A DNA stretch of 64,000 bases. Source: Homalodisca vitripennis. Its lineage: Eukaryota > Arthropoda > Insecta > Hemiptera > Cicadellidae. This document shows positions 62,208 to 64,000 of this stretch, piece after piece (within the stretch, counting starts at the first letter, position 1; each line of letters starts with the position of its first letter). The stretch lies in assembly GCF_021130785.1 (NCBI RefSeq), contig NC_060213.1, positions 130,772,001-130,836,000 on the forward strand. Direction: 5' to 3'. Under the pieces are notes generated by a model. That model was not told the DNA's origin. It was given only the letters and a program-made list of their open reading frames with translations, and searched no databases. The translations under genes were made by a program, and so were the position numbers.

Positions 62208-62393
62208 ATGTTTTTCATTTTCCGCCAAAAGTGCGGGGTGGCGTCGAAGGCGCCACCGAAGAAGAAGCTGATGGCCCATAAGCATTTCCGTTCGGTACTT
62301 TCCCGACCTCAGATCACGTGCCAGATCGCCACAGAAAAAACATCCCTCGAGATAGAACCTGAATTGAAGCTCAGATTATGTGAGTGCTCGTAA
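62208..62393 (+). other. Unassigned open frame with exon-like codon use, 61 codons
   Basis: The sequence is GC-richer than its surroundings and reads QKCGVASKAPPKKKLMAHKH followed by RSVLSRPQITCQIATEKTS. Codons end mostly in G or C. No family is recognised and splice sites are unclear. It is at best an exon of another gene on the plus strand. Confidence 0.2.
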
Positions 62394-63889
62394 ATGTTAA
62401 ATTTAAAATTATAATTATTACAGTTAAAAAAAAAGTAGTAGATATTGATAGACTGTAACAGTGGCCTCCTAAATTAGTACAATAGCAGATTTGAGTGTAC
62501 GTGTATTACTTACTGTCAATCTGATTGTCAGTCTTTGACCTTCGTCCACCACAGTAAAACCTTAAGGGAGGGGAGGAGGTCTTAGGGAAGGTATTTCATA
62601 AAGGTGTATTTCCCTTTTGAAATAAATTAAGTGAAACGACGCGGTTTTTTACTTTTCATAACTTCAGGATATAGTAAAACATTTTTAATTAAATATAATT
62701 TGTAATGTTTAGATAAATAATTCAATATTACTAAAAAAGTATGTTCTGATAAATAAAATGTCAACCCCTTTCGTCATATTTCATATAAGTAATTCCAAAG
62801 TTTATGTTTGCATACATTTTTGGGCCCGATAGTAACGTGACCGTAATTACTGCTTTACAAGCCCTTACTTGCTAATTGGATCTTTTTTCTATTTTTCGCG
62901 TTTACAGGAAAGGTTTACTGCTTTATTTAATTTATACGTATTATTAATAAGATTTATTATATATTCGACTGAAAAATGTGTTCATAAAAGACAAAAAAGA
63001 GAATTGCCCAAGGGAACACCTATTTTACCATCCCATTTTAGAGAAATAGATTTACAAAATTATAGGCTAACGTTGTATTTGCTTAAATAAAAAATAAAAA
63101 ATCAAACACGATTCACCCCTGAATAAAAAAATTAAAGTAATACATTCAAAAAACAAATCTCACTGTTTTTAATGTTTGTGAATTTTCCAAATGTGATTTT
63201 CTTTAGTACCTGTCGAACATTGGAAAGCAGAAGGCGGAGAAAGAGGAGCACAAGGAAAGACACGCAAAGCGGACAGGAGTTAATAGTTACTCTCCCACTA
63301 ACCACACACGTTTATTCGCAAACAGTAGAACGCTGAGTAATTACATCTCCAGAAGCATGCACTAAAGCGTGCAAACGGATTTTTTGTTCTATGGAAACGA
63401 GTGACGACAATCCGTTAAGGACGCTCGAGATCAAAAGTGAGCTCTGTCCCGCGACAACCATTTTTGTAAATAATAAACGCTTTTCTCTTTGAACCTTTTG
63501 ACTCGCGCCGCGCCCGGTTCGCAGCTAGAGGACCGAGCCACTTTCATCCCACTGCGTGACGCAGCTGCTTCTTTCCTACACGGCGCGGCGTTCCTTCCCT
63601 TTACTGCGGCCGGAGCGTGATATTAAACCTGCTACAAACGAGTCAGCTCTTTTGATGACGTTCCCGCAGAGTAACGAGGTTTCCACAGTTAAACTGCAAC
63701 TACTTTGAATTAAGCTAGTGCTAATTTCGGTTAAGTGGCAGCATAAATAAAATAAAATAAAACGACTTAAATCAATAAATATATCAGTTAACCAGGAGTA
63801 CCTAATTCTTGGAATTAGTTTCATTCTGATTTATTCCACGCCTCCGGTGGAAATCAGTTTCACCCCCCCCCCCCACTTATATTTGAAGA

Positions 63890-64000
63890 AATTTATATTT
63901 GGCGATGGAAGGATTGTGAAGGAAGCAGGATTTTTCCCAGACATTTGCCAAAGTTCAGTGGAACAAAAAATGAGTTACACTACGTTTCGAGATCTGCAAT
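63890..64000 (-). repeat. PLE-like dispersed repeat, third copy, cut by the window end
   Basis: Near the edge the sequence ends ACTACGTTTCGAGATCTGC, the reversed form of the CGAAACGTAGTG block seen at 44410 and 60865. The rest lies outside. Confidence 0.55.

Overview
The window looks like an AT-rich animal nuclear genome, most likely an insect and plausibly a hemipteran (inference from repeat content and gene family, not proven). Introns are several kilobases long, splice junctions are GT-AG, and mobile elements and satellites are dense. There are no operons, ribosome binding sites, rRNA genes or CRISPR arrays.

One protein-coding gene is clear. A polypeptide N-acetylgalactosaminyltransferase (PGANT/GALNT family, GT27) lies on the minus strand from 57075 down to 9613. 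I rebuilt nine exon positions whose reading phases join without a break, from the start of the catalytic domain through the ricin-type lectin domain to the stop codon. In transcript order they are E1 56906-57075, E2 42949-43113, E3A 38443-38591 or E3B 31023-31165, E4 27611-27793, E5 23497-23682, E6 18399-18527, E7A 16752-16862 or E7B 15894-15998, E8 10200-10328 and E9 9613-9753. The start codon, membrane anchor and stem exons were not found; they should lie beyond 57075, probably outside the window.

The notable biology is that two of the nine positions carry two intact alternative exons. The E3 pair lies in the catalytic domain and is frame-locked: using both or neither gives an early stop. 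The E7 pair lies in the lectin alpha repeat and differs in charge around the sugar-binding loop. Together they could give four enzymes from one locus. A third duplicated exon, a broken copy of E8 at 13624-13743, is separated from E8 by an inserted non-LTR retrotransposon.

Layout from left to right: a tandem tRNA-containing repeat (1-515); intergenic repeats including a hAT-like element with an 8-bp target duplication (2996-4659); the 3' end of the gene and its lectin exons, interrupted by a LINE (10398-13590); a foldback element (14995-15552); a mariner-type element with about 570-bp inverted arms (20889-23428) ending next to the E5 donor; a 42-bp minisatellite (24423-24855); catalytic exons with long empty introns (27-43 kb); a PLE-like foldback (43949-44473); a GC-rich satellite of about 50 units (45717-47758); CpG-rich non-coding blocks (40.4-40.9, 47.8-48.1 and 49.9-50.2 kb); a foldback with nested palindromes (48472-49683); a second tRNA-like cluster beside a Penelope-like element (52560-54906); E1; and a repeat-rich upstream stretch to the end.
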